A DNA stretch of 64,000 nt, from the NCBI RefSeq assembly GCF_000227745.2, contig NC_018012.1, positions 4,275,412 through 4,339,411 on the forward strand. The letters are read 5' to 3'. Each line of letters begins with the position of its first letter. The first letter of the stretch is position 1. The position numbers were made by a program, and so were the translations under genes. Under the pieces are notes generated by a model. That model had not been told where the DNA came from. It saw only the letters and a program-made list of their open reading frames with translations, and searched no databases. Below, one piece after another: positions 28,386-37,896 of the stretch. Source of the DNA: Thiocystis violascens DSM 198 (lineage in GTDB: Bacteria > Pseudomonadota > Gammaproteobacteria > Chromatiales > Chromatiaceae).

Positions 28386-29864
28386 CTAGACAATCGTTTC
28401 GTTTGACGATTCCGGGGTCGTTTCATGCAGGCCCCGCGGATTCGTGAAGCGTTCGTTCAGGGTTTGTATATAGCTTTCGCAGCCCTGCAGCACTTCGTCG
28501 ATCTCGGTGCGGGCCTGGGCGTTCCAGCCGAACGGGCGGCCGAGCAGCATGGTTCGCCAGAACCGGGTATTGCGCTCGAAGGTGGCGATGACATTGCCTG
28601 GCGGTTTCTGTTGTTCGACCCGTTTGCGCAACCACGGCATGACGCTCAAGGCGGTCAGACGGCGGATCCCGAAATGACCCAGGACGAGTAACGCGATCAG
28701 CAATGCCTCGAATCCTTCCAGACCCCATTGAATGGATTTGAGCAGATCGAACCATTGCGCTTCGTAGACCAGGCCATGCCATTGGCCGGCGCTCAGGCTC
28801 CAGGCCATGAAACCCGTGACCAGGGCGACCAGCAGGAGCGCATCGGCGAGCAGCGTCCGGCGCCGCCAGCGCCGCATGGCGGTTTGCAGAATGGGGACCG
28901 CGTTATTCGTCAAATCGGTCGCGCTCTTGCGCAGTGCGGCAATGATGCGGTAGGCGCGCTCGATTTCGACCCGTTCCATGCGCTGATAAATCTCTCCGAG
29001 ATCCTCGTCGCGTTTTTTCTCGAAACGTTGACGTCGGTGTTCGTCCGGAATCTGGGTGGTCGCATCCGGGCTGTAAATGGTGTAAAAACGCCCGGCGGTC
29101 AGTCCGGCCTCGCCCATCGCCCGCAGCCAGGCGGCGACCACATCCTCTGGATTGTCCTCGCCGGCCGCCGAGTCGAGTTGATTGAGGATGTAGAGGAATT
29201 TGCCGGAATCCGGGCGATTGATGGTATCGCCCACCAGATGCTTCAGGGTGTCGCGCATCGCGCCCGGTTCGGGGTGACGGGCATCGAACAGCACCAGCAC
29301 CAGGTCCGACAGATCGATCATGTGATTGCTGATGCGCAACACCGCCGTGCGTTGGGCATCCGCGTCGAAGCCGGGCGAGTCGATCAGGATCTTGCCGCGC
29401 AGTCGCTCGCTGCGGCAGGTCTTGAGCTGCAAATAGGCGTCGATCCGATCGCCCTCGCCAGTCGCGACTTCCTCGATATCCTGGGACATGCGATAGAAGG
29501 GAAAGCGCGGATCGGAGTCGAGCGAGACCCCGGGCAGCGAGTGACTGACCGGCTCCGGACTATAGACGATGACGGTAAATCGATCGTCGACGGCCTGATT
29601 GCCCGTGCGTTGCAGTTTGTGCCCGAGATAATAGTTGATGAAGGTGGATTTGCCGGCCGAAAACGTGCCCAGAATGGAGATCAGCGGCCACCAGGGAATC
29701 TGCGTTGCGAATGACTGATTGGTCTCCAGGAGTTCCATGCGGTAGGCGATGCGGTCGAGCGCGCGGAAGCTCTGCACGGCGTTCAGCAGGACTGGATTTT
29801 CCTGTTCCAGATGTGACTCCAATTCTTGCAGTCGCTGCTGGACGGCGTCGGACGAAGACGTCAT
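28386..29864 (-). CDS. Dynamin-like membrane GTPase
   Basis: 492 residues. The GTPase domain shows P-loop GTFSAGKST, switch residues near AVDDRFTVIVYS, G3 DSPGFD, and G4-like NQLDSA. The C-terminal part holds two closely spaced hydrophobic helices (about 335-390), suggesting membrane anchoring as in bacterial dynamin relatives. The start at 29864 has GAGGA upstream; a longer reading from 29969 is not supported. A membrane-remodelling or stress role is inferred from the fold alone. Confidence 0.85.
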   Translation of the reverse strand: MTSSSDAVQQRLQELESHLEQENPVLLNAVQSFRALDRIAYRMELLETNQSFATQIPWWPLISILGTFSAGKSTFINYYLGHKLQRTGNQAVDDRFTVIVYSPEPVSHSLPGVSLDSDPRFPFYRMSQDIEEVATGEGDRIDAYLQLKTCRSERLRGKILIDSPGFDADAQRTAVLRISNHMIDLSDLVLVLFDARHPEPGAMRDTLKHLVGDTINRPDSGKFLYILNQLDSAAGEDNPEDVVAAWLRAMGEAGLTAGRFYTIYSPDATTQIPDEHRRQRFEKKRDEDLGEIYQRMERVEIERAYRIIAALRKSATDLTNNAVPILQTAMRRWRRRTLLADALLLVALVTGFMAWSLSAGQWHGLVYEAQWFDLLKSIQWGLEGFEALLIALLVLGHFGIRRLTALSVMPWLRKRVEQQKPPGNVIATFERNTRFWRTMLLGRPFGWNAQARTEIDEVLQGCESYIQTLNERFTNPRGLHETTPESSNETIV

Positions 29865-30369
29865 TGCTTGATTCCTCAGTATCTCGGGGGTGGTTCGCCA
29901 GGGCGTTGCGACGCGATGCCGTCCCTTGGGTGTTGATCGGTGGGCTTCGCGGAGCCTGGATGACCCCACGAAAAGCGCGCACCGATGTTACACCGAACCT
30001 GACGAAAAGCGCCAACCCGCGAAACGTCGCGGCGACCGAATCCCGCAGCCCGCCGATGGGCGCCGGACCCGAGGCGGGATCTGCCGAAACGCGCGTCTTG
30101 GCTTGAATGTCGAATGGGGCTGAAGGCATACTGCACCACTGCGCCGGTAGAGAATAACCATAATGTCCGGGCAACTTCATGAGGCGGCACGCTCGGCGAT
30201 CTCAACCTCGAAGGATTCCGTACTCTCGCAACGGAACTGACGGCGGACGATGCGGAATCCTCGAGAGCCCGGTATCGAGTGTCACTGACTTCAGGTCCGG
30301 CCGTGGTGAAGCGCGCTGGGCATTTCCACTCAAAAACAGCGTTTGGTGTGCAATCCGATGGGAATACAG
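29865..30369. promoter_or_regulatory. 505-base intergenic region between divergent genes
   Basis: No convincing gene. It must hold promoters for the dynamin-like gene and the RND operon. A stem with arms GGATTCCG (30213-30220) and CGGAATCC (30253-30260), extended by flanking TCGA/TCGAG bases, is visible about 110 bases before the efflux operon. Open frames here are short and lack ribosome sites. Confidence 0.5.
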
Positions 30370-31536
30370 ATGAAGATCGCTTCCGCCGCGTCCCTGCTCG
30401 TCCTCTTCTTCCTGACATTGCCGAGCATGGCCGACGAGATCGCCCAGAGGCTCGCGGGCGGCGAGGTTGGCGAATCCTTCGTGGTTCAGCAGGCGCAGGG
30501 CGCGCCCACGGTTTCGCTGGGCGGCACCGTCGTCCCCTATAAAGAGGTGACCCTGGCGGCCCAGCTTCCCGGACGCGTGACCTTTATCGCCGGCCGCGAG
30601 GGCGATTCCTTCGAGGAAAGCAAGCTGCTGGTGGCCATCGGCGACGAGGAACTGCTTGCCAACCGGCGCGCGCTGCTGGCGCAGATGGCGAGCGCCGATG
30701 CTCAACTGCGCAACGCCGGCGTCCAGTACAGCCGCGAAATCCAGTCGCCGCAGTCGCGCAATGCTCCCGGTGGTATGGGGTTGCCGAATCTGTTCGATCA
30801 GATGTTCACGCGCCCGGTCGAGGGTTTTATCGGTGACCGTGATCGTGGCGCGGAGCGTTCCGCCGACCTGTTTTCGTCCGGAATCCAGATCCAGGAGGCG
30901 CAGAACGCCTTGTTGAGATTGCAGGCGGAGTTGCAGGCGCTGGACTCGAAAATTCGCGATGCCCGCGGCATCGCGCCGTTCACTGGGGTGATCGTTAAAA
31001 AATTCGTCGAGGTTGGCGATACGGTGCAGCCGGGTCAGCCGCTGCTGAACTTCGCCGATGTCGAGTATCTTCAGGTCGAGGTCGATATCCCCGCCAGATT
31101 GCGCCCCGGCTTGAAGGAAGGGCAGATGGTCCAGGCCGAACTCGATCCCTCCAATCGACGGGTGCCGGTACGGGTTGCGCAGATCTATCCCATGGCCGAC
31201 CCGCAGCGTCACACCATCAAGATCAAATTCGATCTGCCTCAGGGGGTCTCCGAGCCGGGTATGTACGCCAAGTTGCTGGTGCCCGACCTCAGCGCTCCAA
31301 CCCGCGCCAATCCGGCGATTCCGGCAAGCGCCGTCCGCTATAACGGCAGTCTGCCAGGGGTCTATGTCCTCAACGATCTCGGCGCTCCGCAATTGCGGTT
31401 GATCCGGGTCGGGGAGGAATTGAGCGGCGGTTTAGTCACCGTCTTGAGCGGTCTGAAGGCGGGCGAGCGGGTGCTCGTCAATCCGGGGCCACAGGTCACC
31501 GCGGGTTGGGCCAGGGGCTCTGCCGCGGATCGCTAG
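30370..31536 (+). CDS. RND efflux periplasmic adaptor (membrane fusion protein)
   Basis: 388 residues from ATG 30370, with a Sec signal (MKIASAASLLVLFFLTLPSMA). The lipoyl/barrel-sandwich halves are recognisable as VTLAAQLPGRVTFIAGREGDS and ARGIAPFTGVIVKKFVEVGDTVQPGQPL, separated by a coiled hairpin. Beta-barrel and membrane-proximal domains follow. It bridges the RND pump encoded 70 bases downstream to an outer-membrane channel, which is not encoded here. An alternative ATG at 30358 is also possible. Confidence 0.9.
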   Translation: MKIASAASLLVLFFLTLPSMADEIAQRLAGGEVGESFVVQQAQGAPTVSLGGTVVPYKEVTLAAQLPGRVTFIAGREGDSFEESKLLVAIGDEELLANRRALLAQMASADAQLRNAGVQYSREIQSPQSRNAPGGMGLPNLFDQMFTRPVEGFIGDRDRGAERSADLFSSGIQIQEAQNALLRLQAELQALDSKIRDARGIAPFTGVIVKKFVEVGDTVQPGQPLLNFADVEYLQVEVDIPARLRPGLKEGQMVQAELDPSNRRVPVRVAQIYPMADPQRHTIKIKFDLPQGVSEPGMYAKLLVPDLSAPTRANPAIPASAVRYNGSLPGVYVLNDLGAPQLRLIRVGEELSGGLVTVLSGLKAGERVLVNPGPQVTAGWARGSAADR

Positions 31537-31606
31537 GAGCCCACGCCCGTCCCTTGGATTTCATGCCGCGGTCGCGCGGCAAAGGCCCGGATAACCTGGA
31601 TTCGAT

Positions 31607-34600
31607 ATGAGTCAAGACAACACCTCTGAATCGTCCCGCGACAGCCAGCCTCCGTCGACGCCTTCGACGGCGCTCAAGATGGATGACGAGTATCTGGGCA
31701 TCGCCGGGCGGACCGCCAAGTTTTTCATTCGCTCGCCTCTGTCGCCGCTCTTTTATGTCGCCATGCTCATGATGGGCATGCTGGGTCTGCTCATGACCCC
31801 GCGTCAGGAGGATCCGCAGATCTCGGTGCCCATGATCGACATCATGGTGCAGTATCCGGGCGCCTCGTCCCAGCAGGTGGCGAATCTCGCGACCCAGCCG
31901 CTCGAACGGATCATGAGCGAGATCCCCGGTGTCAAGCATGTCTACTCCGCCTCGCAGCGCGGTCAGGGCATCGTCACCATCGAGTTCGATGTCGGCGAGA
32001 AGATGGGGCCGTCGCTGGTCAAGGTAAACGACAAGCTATCCTCGAACATGGACAAAATCCCGCCGGGGGTCATGCCGCCGCTGGTCAAGAGCAAGGGCAT
32101 CGACGACGTGCCTATCGTCACCCTGACGCTCTGGTCCAAGGATCTGGACGGCGACGGGGCGCCGGATGTCGATGACGGACAGTTGCGTCTGCTGGCTCAG
32201 GATATGCTCCAGGCGATCAAGCAGGTCAAGAACACGGGCAACGCCTTCATCGTCGGCGGGCGTCGGGAGCAGATCACCATCGATGTCTCCCCCGAGCGTC
32301 TGTCCGGGTATCGTATCAGTCTCGATCAGGTGGCCCAGACGCTGAAAAGCGCCAATGCCGAAACCACGGCGGGCGGCGTCGAGGCGAGCGGCTCGCATTT
32401 CATGGTGACGACCGGCGCCTTTTTGACCGGTGTCGAGGACATCAGTCGGCTGGTGGTCGGAACCTTTAACGGGATGCCCGTCTATCTGCGTGATGTGGCC
32501 GATGTCAAACTGGGACCCGAGGATGCGTCCCAACTGGTTGCCTATTACACGGGGCCGGCGGCGGAGGGCGAGGCTCGGGCCGATGGGCGTCCGGCCGTCA
32601 CCATCGCGATCGCGAAGAAGGAACTCACCAATGGCGTGACCGTGGCGCAGGCGATTCTCGATCGGCTGGAGGATCTCAAGGGTTCCCGGATTCCGGACAA
32701 TGTCGAGGTTAGCGTCACCCGCAACTATGGCGAATCTGCCGACCAGAAGGTCTCGGAACTCATTCTCAAGCTGATCAAGGCGACCTCCTTCGTGGTGGTG
32801 CTGGTGCTGTTGGCGTTCCGCGCGCTACGTCCGGCCATCGTCGTCATGCTGGTGATTCCGGTCGTGCTCTTCATGACAGTGTTCGTGGCCTGGGTGGGTA
32901 ATTTCACCATCGATCGCGTCAGCCTGTTCGCGCTCATCTTCTCCATCGGCATCCTGGTCGACGATGCCATCGTCGTCATCGAGAATATTTATCGGCGCTG
33001 GCTGGAAGAGGGACGCACCGACGAGGATACGGCGGTCGACGCGGTGCGCGAGGTCGGCAATCCGACGATTCTGGCGACTTTCACCGTGATCGCGGCGCTG
33101 CTGCCCATGGGGTTCGTGAGCGGCATGATGGGGCCCTACATGGCGCCCATCCCGGTACTCGGCTCGGTGGCGATGTTCATCTCGCTGTTCGCCGCCTTCG
33201 TGTTCACGCCCTATCTAGCGATCTCAAACTGGCTGCGCCCTTCGATGCGCTATCTGAAGTCGGCCGAGACGCGCGAACACAAGGACGCGGAACGCATGGA
33301 GCGGTTTTTCCGGCGCGTCCTCACGCCGCTGATCAAGGATCGCCGGAAGCGTCGGACGTTCCGTCTGGTGCTCTGGGGTTCCTTCCTGTTCGCCTGCTCG
33401 TTTTTCTATTTCCAGTGGGTGGCGGTCAAGATGATGCCGCTCGACAACAAGCCGGAATTTTCGGTCGTCATCGACATGCCCGAGGGCACCGCGCTGCCGG
33501 TGACCACCAATCTGGCCCGCCGCATGGCCGACAAGCTGCAATCGCTGCCCGAGGTCATCGCCATTCAGCTCTATGCCGGTACCGCGCGCCCCTTCGATTT
33601 CAACGGCATGGTCCGGCATTACTATCTGCGCTCGGACCCCTGGCAGGGCGAATTGCAGGTGCAGCTCACCGATAAGCACGACCGCGACCGCACCAGCCAT
33701 GAAATCGCCACGGAAGCGCGCGAGCTGCTGGCGAATCTGGCGCAGAGCGCGGGCGCCAGGATCGCGGTGGTCGAAATGCCGCCGGGACCGCCGGTGCTTC
33801 AGTCCGTGGTGGCCGAGATTCATGGGCCGACGCCGGAGATGCGCAGACAGTTCGCGCGCGATGTCACCGGCTTTTTCGAGCAGGCCGAGAGTGCCCGCGA
33901 CGTGGATAATTATCTGCGCGATGCCTTCGACTACTGGCGTTTCGATGTCGATACCGAGAAGGCGGTGCGGCGCGGGATTTCGGTCGACACCATCAACCGC
34001 AATCTGTCCATGGCCCTGGGCGGCGCGCCCATGGGCGACATCAAGCAGCAGACCGGACGGCAGAGCGGTCATGAGCCGATTCAGATCGTGCTCCAGGTGC
34101 CGCTGGCCGAGCGTTCGCAGATTCAGCGTCTAGGGGATCTGCCGATTCAGTCGAGCGAGGGACAGACCGTCCCGCTGAGCGAGCTTGGACAGTTCCGGCG
34201 CACGGCGGAGGAGGATCTGATTTTCCACAAGGATCTGCGCCCGGTCGAATATGTCGTGGCCGATGTGGGCGGGCGTCTGGCGGCACCGGTCTATGCCATG
34301 TTCCAGATCCAGGATCTGATGGCAGAACAGAACTACATCGCCCCGGATGGCAGCAAGCCCGCCGAGGGCGGCGGTTTTGGCGATGCCTTCTTCTGGCTGG
34401 GTCCGCCGCCGGACGGCAATCGACTGTCCTGGGAGTGGGCCGGCGAGTGGACCGTCACCTACGAGACCTTCCGCGACATGGGCGCGGCCTTTGCCGTGGC
34501 GCTGGTGCTGATCTATATCCTGGTGGTGTGGGAGTTCGGCAATTTCCGCATTCCCCTGGTCATCATGGCGCCGATTCCCCTGACCCTGCTCGGGATCATC

Positions 34601-35521
34601 CCGGCCCATTCGCTGATGTTCGCGATGGGCATGGGCGGCGAGTTCACGGCGACCTCTATGATCGGCTGGATCGCGCTGGCCGGCATCATCGTGCGTAACT
34701 CGATCCTGCTGGTGGATTTCGCGATTCACGAGATCCAGAAAGGCGTGCCGGTGGACGAGGCCATGATCCGGGCCTGTAAGATTCGCACGCGCCCGATCCT
34801 GATCACGGCGTTCGCGTTGGTGGCGGGTTCGAGCGTCATCATCACGGATCCGATTTTCCAGGGGATGGCGATCTCGCTCCTGTCCGGGGTGCTGGTCTCG
34901 ACCGTTCTGACCCTGGTCGTGATCCCGCTCGGTTGCGTGGCGGCGAGCAAGGATATGTGCGAGGTGGCCAACGCCAGCGCACCGCCCGGCGTCATGCTTC
35001 CCTGTCGTCTTGATGTCGCGCCCGGCCAGGTCGCCCCGACGGGACCGACGCGCGAGGGTCGATCCAGCCGCCTGCTCGGTCAGGTCGTCGAAGTGTTCGT
35101 GCTGGTGTTCTATGCCATCCGCGGAATCTTTCTGCTGCTGTTCGAGGCGGTGAAGAGTCGTCTGTCGTCGGGCAAGAGCGCCAGATCTCCGCGTCCCTCG
35201 TCCGGTTCGGCGCCCTCAGCTCCAACCCGGCGCGAACCCTCAGCTCCAACCCGGCGCGAACCGGGAGCCGGCGTGGAGACCGGGACGGACGTGACAGAAT
35301 CGCCGCCAATGCCCGCGACGGTAGCGGATCGGGCCGCACAGTCAAACGAGACAACGCGCAAAAAGGTCGCGACTCCCCGGAAGACCGTGGCCAAAAAAGT
35401 AGCGGCCGCGCGGAAGGGAGACGACGCGACACCGAAACCGGCGGCATCGACCCAGAAAAAATCGCCGCGACGGGGTATTCGTCTAAAAATCGAGGATGGC
35501 ACGGATCCGGATCAGCGCTAG
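31607..35521 (+). CDS. RND-family efflux transporter with a long basic C-terminal tail
   Basis: 1304 residues, roughly 200 more than usual. The core shows two RND halves with the first transmembrane helix near 45-65 (PLSPLFYVAMLMMGMLGLLM), the conserved GILVDDAIVVIENIYR in helix 4, large periplasmic loops and a second set of helices near 950-1110. A sequence DLDGDGAPDVDDGQ near residue 181 resembles a Ca-binding DxDxDG loop. After the last helices the protein has an extra hydrophobic segment (VFVLVFYAIRGIFLLLF) and a ~130-residue Ser/Pro/Lys/Arg tail with a duplicated SAPTRREP and KKVA-type repeats. Substrate unknown; the HAE1/heavy-metal subclass was not resolved. Confidence 0.9.
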   Translation: MSQDNTSESSRDSQPPSTPSTALKMDDEYLGIAGRTAKFFIRSPLSPLFYVAMLMMGMLGLLMTPRQEDPQISVPMIDIMVQYPGASSQQVANLATQPLERIMSEIPGVKHVYSASQRGQGIVTIEFDVGEKMGPSLVKVNDKLSSNMDKIPPGVMPPLVKSKGIDDVPIVTLTLWSKDLDGDGAPDVDDGQLRLLAQDMLQAIKQVKNTGNAFIVGGRREQITIDVSPERLSGYRISLDQVAQTLKSANAETTAGGVEASGSHFMVTTGAFLTGVEDISRLVVGTFNGMPVYLRDVADVKLGPEDASQLVAYYTGPAAEGEARADGRPAVTIAIAKKELTNGVTVAQAILDRLEDLKGSRIPDNVEVSVTRNYGESADQKVSELILKLIKATSFVVVLVLLAFRALRPAIVVMLVIPVVLFMTVFVAWVGNFTIDRVSLFALIFSIGILVDDAIVVIENIYRRWLEEGRTDEDTAVDAVREVGNPTILATFTVIAALLPMGFVSGMMGPYMAPIPVLGSVAMFISLFAAFVFTPYLAISNWLRPSMRYLKSAETREHKDAERMERFFRRVLTPLIKDRRKRRTFRLVLWGSFLFACSFFYFQWVAVKMMPLDNKPEFSVVIDMPEGTALPVTTNLARRMADKLQSLPEVIAIQLYAGTARPFDFNGMVRHYYLRSDPWQGELQVQLTDKHDRDRTSHEIATEARELLANLAQSAGARIAVVEMPPGPPVLQSVVAEIHGPTPEMRRQFARDVTGFFEQAESARDVDNYLRDAFDYWRFDVDTEKAVRRGISVDTINRNLSMALGGAPMGDIKQQTGRQSGHEPIQIVLQVPLAERSQIQRLGDLPIQSSEGQTVPLSELGQFRRTAEEDLIFHKDLRPVEYVVADVGGRLAAPVYAMFQIQDLMAEQNYIAPDGSKPAEGGGFGDAFFWLGPPPDGNRLSWEWAGEWTVTYETFRDMGAAFAVALVLIYILVVWEFGNFRIPLVIMAPIPLTLLGIIPAHSLMFAMGMGGEFTATSMIGWIALAGIIVRNSILLVDFAIHEIQKGVPVDEAMIRACKIRTRPILITAFALVAGSSVIITDPIFQGMAISLLSGVLVSTVLTLVVIPLGCVAASKDMCEVANASAPPGVMLPCRLDVAPGQVAPTGPTREGRSSRLLGQVVEVFVLVFYAIRGIFLLLFEAVKSRLSSGKSARSPRPSSGSAPSAPTRREPSAPTRREPGAGVETGTDVTESPPMPATVADRAAQSNETTRKKVATPRKTVAKKVAAARKGDDATPKPAASTQKKSPRRGIRLKIEDGTDPDQR

Positions 35522-35677
35522 ACCGTGATGTTGACCGCGTTCATCCCGGTCCTGATCTCATCGGTGGCGGATTTCGGTCGCCGCTTTGTCCTGCGGGACG
35601 TTGTCGGCAATCGATGACGTGCCCCTTGCCGACAGACGGAACCGGTTCGTGACCCGAGAGGGATTGAAGGCGATGCC

Positions 35678-36283
35678 ATGAAGCGCAAGCTGCTAAAGGC
35701 CGGAGTACTGGTCGCCGGATTGTTGGTTACCTGGTGCCCGTTCGCTCAATCAGATGATGATCGTCGCTGGAATAGGTCAGGAAACAATGATCGCCAGACC
35801 TGGGGCGAGCCGTCATCCGACCGGAATCTCTGGTCGGATCGAGAGGCGGACTGGAATCGCGGCGATGCCGCTGGCCGAGCCGAGCGCGGTTGGTCCGACG
35901 ATGGAGAGCACGGCGATGGTTCGGGCGATGGCAGAGTGCCGTCCGACCCCTGGGGGCAATTGGGCAACCAGTATCGATTTCGTCAAGAGGGTGCGCCCGA
36001 TGACTGGCGGGGAGGGGGCGAGACATCGGGAACCGACGGTCAGCGCTATCGCTTCCGTGGCGATTCCTGGTCCGGACATGGCGATCAGCAAGACACTGAG
36101 AGTGAAGGACAATATCGATTCAGGCCGCTTTCTGAGTCTGAACGGACGCGCAAGGGACAAATGCCGGAGTTTCGACCGCTGGAGCCCAGACCGGGGGCGA
36201 GTCGTCAACCCGGTTTGTACGACTCCATGAGAGCGCCGGATCGTCGCGAGTCCGTCGAACCGCATCGCTGGTATGAACGCTAG
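35678..36283 (+). CDS. Secreted low-complexity protein with YRFR repeats
   Basis: 201 residues with a signal peptide (MKRKLLKAGVLVAGLLVTWCPFAQS). The mature part is extremely hydrophilic, rich in Asp, Arg, Gly, Trp and Ser, and probably disordered. Three spaced repeats QYRFRQ, RYRFRG and QYRFRP occur at about residues 98-150. Codon use and the signal peptide support a real gene. No family recognised. Confidence 0.7.
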   Translation: MKRKLLKAGVLVAGLLVTWCPFAQSDDDRRWNRSGNNDRQTWGEPSSDRNLWSDREADWNRGDAAGRAERGWSDDGEHGDGSGDGRVPSDPWGQLGNQYRFRQEGAPDDWRGGGETSGTDGQRYRFRGDSWSGHGDQQDTESEGQYRFRPLSESERTRKGQMPEFRPLEPRPGASRQPGLYDSMRAPDRRESVEPHRWYER

Positions 36284-36415
36284 CGTTCGATGGAATCGAG
36301 CACGATTACGCCATGAACGCCGACGCCGCGCGCTGGACCGCCGAGGTTTGAAGAAGGCATGGATTGAAACATCCGATCAGCACGATCATCGATCACGAGC
36401 AGGGGGACAGGTATC

Positions 36416-37192
36416 ATGAGAATTCAGCAACACATGCGGGTCATGGCGATCCTTGGATCTGTCCTGGCGATCACGGCTCAGGCGGAGATTGCTGGCGTTC
36501 AGTTCTCGGCGGAGATGGTCAGTCGCGGGCCGGATGTCCCGCCGTCGACCGGCAGGATGTATGTTGGCGACGGTCGGATTCGCATCGAGATGACGCAGGA
36601 AGGACGCGAAATCGTGCGGATCAACGATCACAACCGCCGGATCGAGTGGATTCTCTTTCCCGATCAGAAAAACTATCTGGAACGCGCCGCTCCCGAGGGC
36701 GATGTCGCTCCGGCGCCCATGCCGGCGCCATCCGCGGAAACCAATCCCTGCGCGGGCCTGCAGGGGGTGAACTGTCGCCGTGCCGGAGAAGAAGAGGTTG
36801 CCGGCCGCGCCGCGGTCAAGTGGGAGATGACCGTCACGCACGAGGGCCAGACCCTCACCGGCGCGCAGTGGCTCGACGTTCAGCGTGGATTGCCGCTGAA
36901 GTATCAGATGCCCAACGGCCAATCCATGGAACTGCACATGCTGGGCGCCGAGACCATCGACGGGCGCAATGTCGAAAAATGGGAAATGACCACCGTCATC
37001 CCCAATCAGCAGCCGATTCGCACCTTCCAGTGGTACGACCCGGAACTCAAGCTCTCGGTGCGCGAGGAGTTTCCTGGTGGCCATGTGCGCGAGCTCGACA
37101 AGATTCAGATCGGCGCGCAGCCGGACGATCTCTTTAACGTGCCCGCAGGTTATACGCGCCTGGAGATGCCGCCGATGGAAGCGGGGAAATAA
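36416..37192 (+). CDS. Periplasmic hypothetical protein, DUF4412-like
   Basis: 258 residues with a Sec signal (VMAILGSVLAITAQA). The mature protein is beta-rich (FSAEMVSRGPDVPPSTGRMYVGDGRIRIEMTQ). It has an insert with a Cys pair (NPCAGLQGVNCRR) and a second beta segment (WYDPELKLSVREEFPGGHV). The pattern recalls DUF4412 or LolA-like envelope proteins that bind lipid, but the match is weak. It lies upstream of the ParA-like gene by 63 bases. Confidence 0.7.
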   Translation: MRIQQHMRVMAILGSVLAITAQAEIAGVQFSAEMVSRGPDVPPSTGRMYVGDGRIRIEMTQEGREIVRINDHNRRIEWILFPDQKNYLERAAPEGDVAPAPMPAPSAETNPCAGLQGVNCRRAGEEEVAGRAAVKWEMTVTHEGQTLTGAQWLDVQRGLPLKYQMPNGQSMELHMLGAETIDGRNVEKWEMTTVIPNQQPIRTFQWYDPELKLSVREEFPGGHVRELDKIQIGAQPDDLFNVPAGYTRLEMPPMEAGK

Positions 37193-37255
37193 GCGCGTGT
37201 TGGACACTCACGGGACGCAAACGCCCAGGGTTGGCACTCCGATGGATCCGTTGTC

Positions 37256-37888
37256 ATGATTACGATTGTCGGCAGTCTGAAAGGCGGTTCGGGCAAGAGC
37301 ACACTGACCTTCAATCTCGCGGTTTGGCTCGCGATGGCGGAGGTCAAGATCATGCTGGTGGACGTGGATCCGCAAGCCACCTTGTCCGACGTCGTCGGGG
37401 TGCGCAAGGAGGAGGGCTTCGATCCCTCGTTGCAGGTCTTCGATAAAGCGGTTCTGACGGAGGATCGCCTGCGGGGCGCGGACGAGACCTTGATCGATAT
37501 CGGCACCTCGGACATGGAGAGCATGCGCCTCGCCTTGTCATTATGCGATCGAGTGGTGGTGCCGGTGCCGCCTTCCCAAGCGGATATTTGGTCGACCCAG
37601 CGCTATATCCAACTGATTGCGAGCGTGAAACGCGAGACGCCTCCGGACATCATTGGTTTCATCAATCGCGGGGATACTCACCACGCGGTTCAGGAGACCA
37701 ACGAAACCGCCGCCGCCCTGGTGTCATTGCCCGGAATCCGCTTTATCAAACCGCGCCTGTCCCAGCGGACCGTCTTTCGCCGCTCTTTCAGCGAGGGACT
37801 GGCGGTCTTTGAACTCGAGTCGCGCGGCAAGGCCGCGCGCGAGTTCATGGGTCTGACGGCGGCCCTTTATCCGAATCTCGTCAGCTAG
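37256..37888 (+). CDS. ParA/MinD-family ATPase
   Basis: 210 residues, a single P-loop domain. The deviant Walker A KGGSGKST carries the signature lysine, VDVDPQATLSD follows, and the switch II position reads IDIGTSDMES. The length is that of small, plasmid-type or organelle-positioning ParA proteins without an N-terminal helix-turn-helix. No parB or parS-like repeat is nearby. Instead, a membrane coiled-coil protein gene follows by eight bases, suggesting the ATPase positions something at the membrane rather than segregating DNA. Confidence 0.88.
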   Translation: MITIVGSLKGGSGKSTLTFNLAVWLAMAEVKIMLVDVDPQATLSDVVGVRKEEGFDPSLQVFDKAVLTEDRLRGADETLIDIGTSDMESMRLALSLCDRVVVPVPPSQADIWSTQRYIQLIASVKRETPPDIIGFINRGDTHHAVQETNETAAALVSLPGIRFIKPRLSQRTVFRRSFSEGLAVFELESRGKAAREFMGLTAALYPNLVS

Positions 37889-37896
37889 GCGGCTTC

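Noticed and set aside
37256..37888. Plasmid or chromosome partition locus
   Set aside because: The ParA-like gene has no parB and no parS-like repeats nearby.
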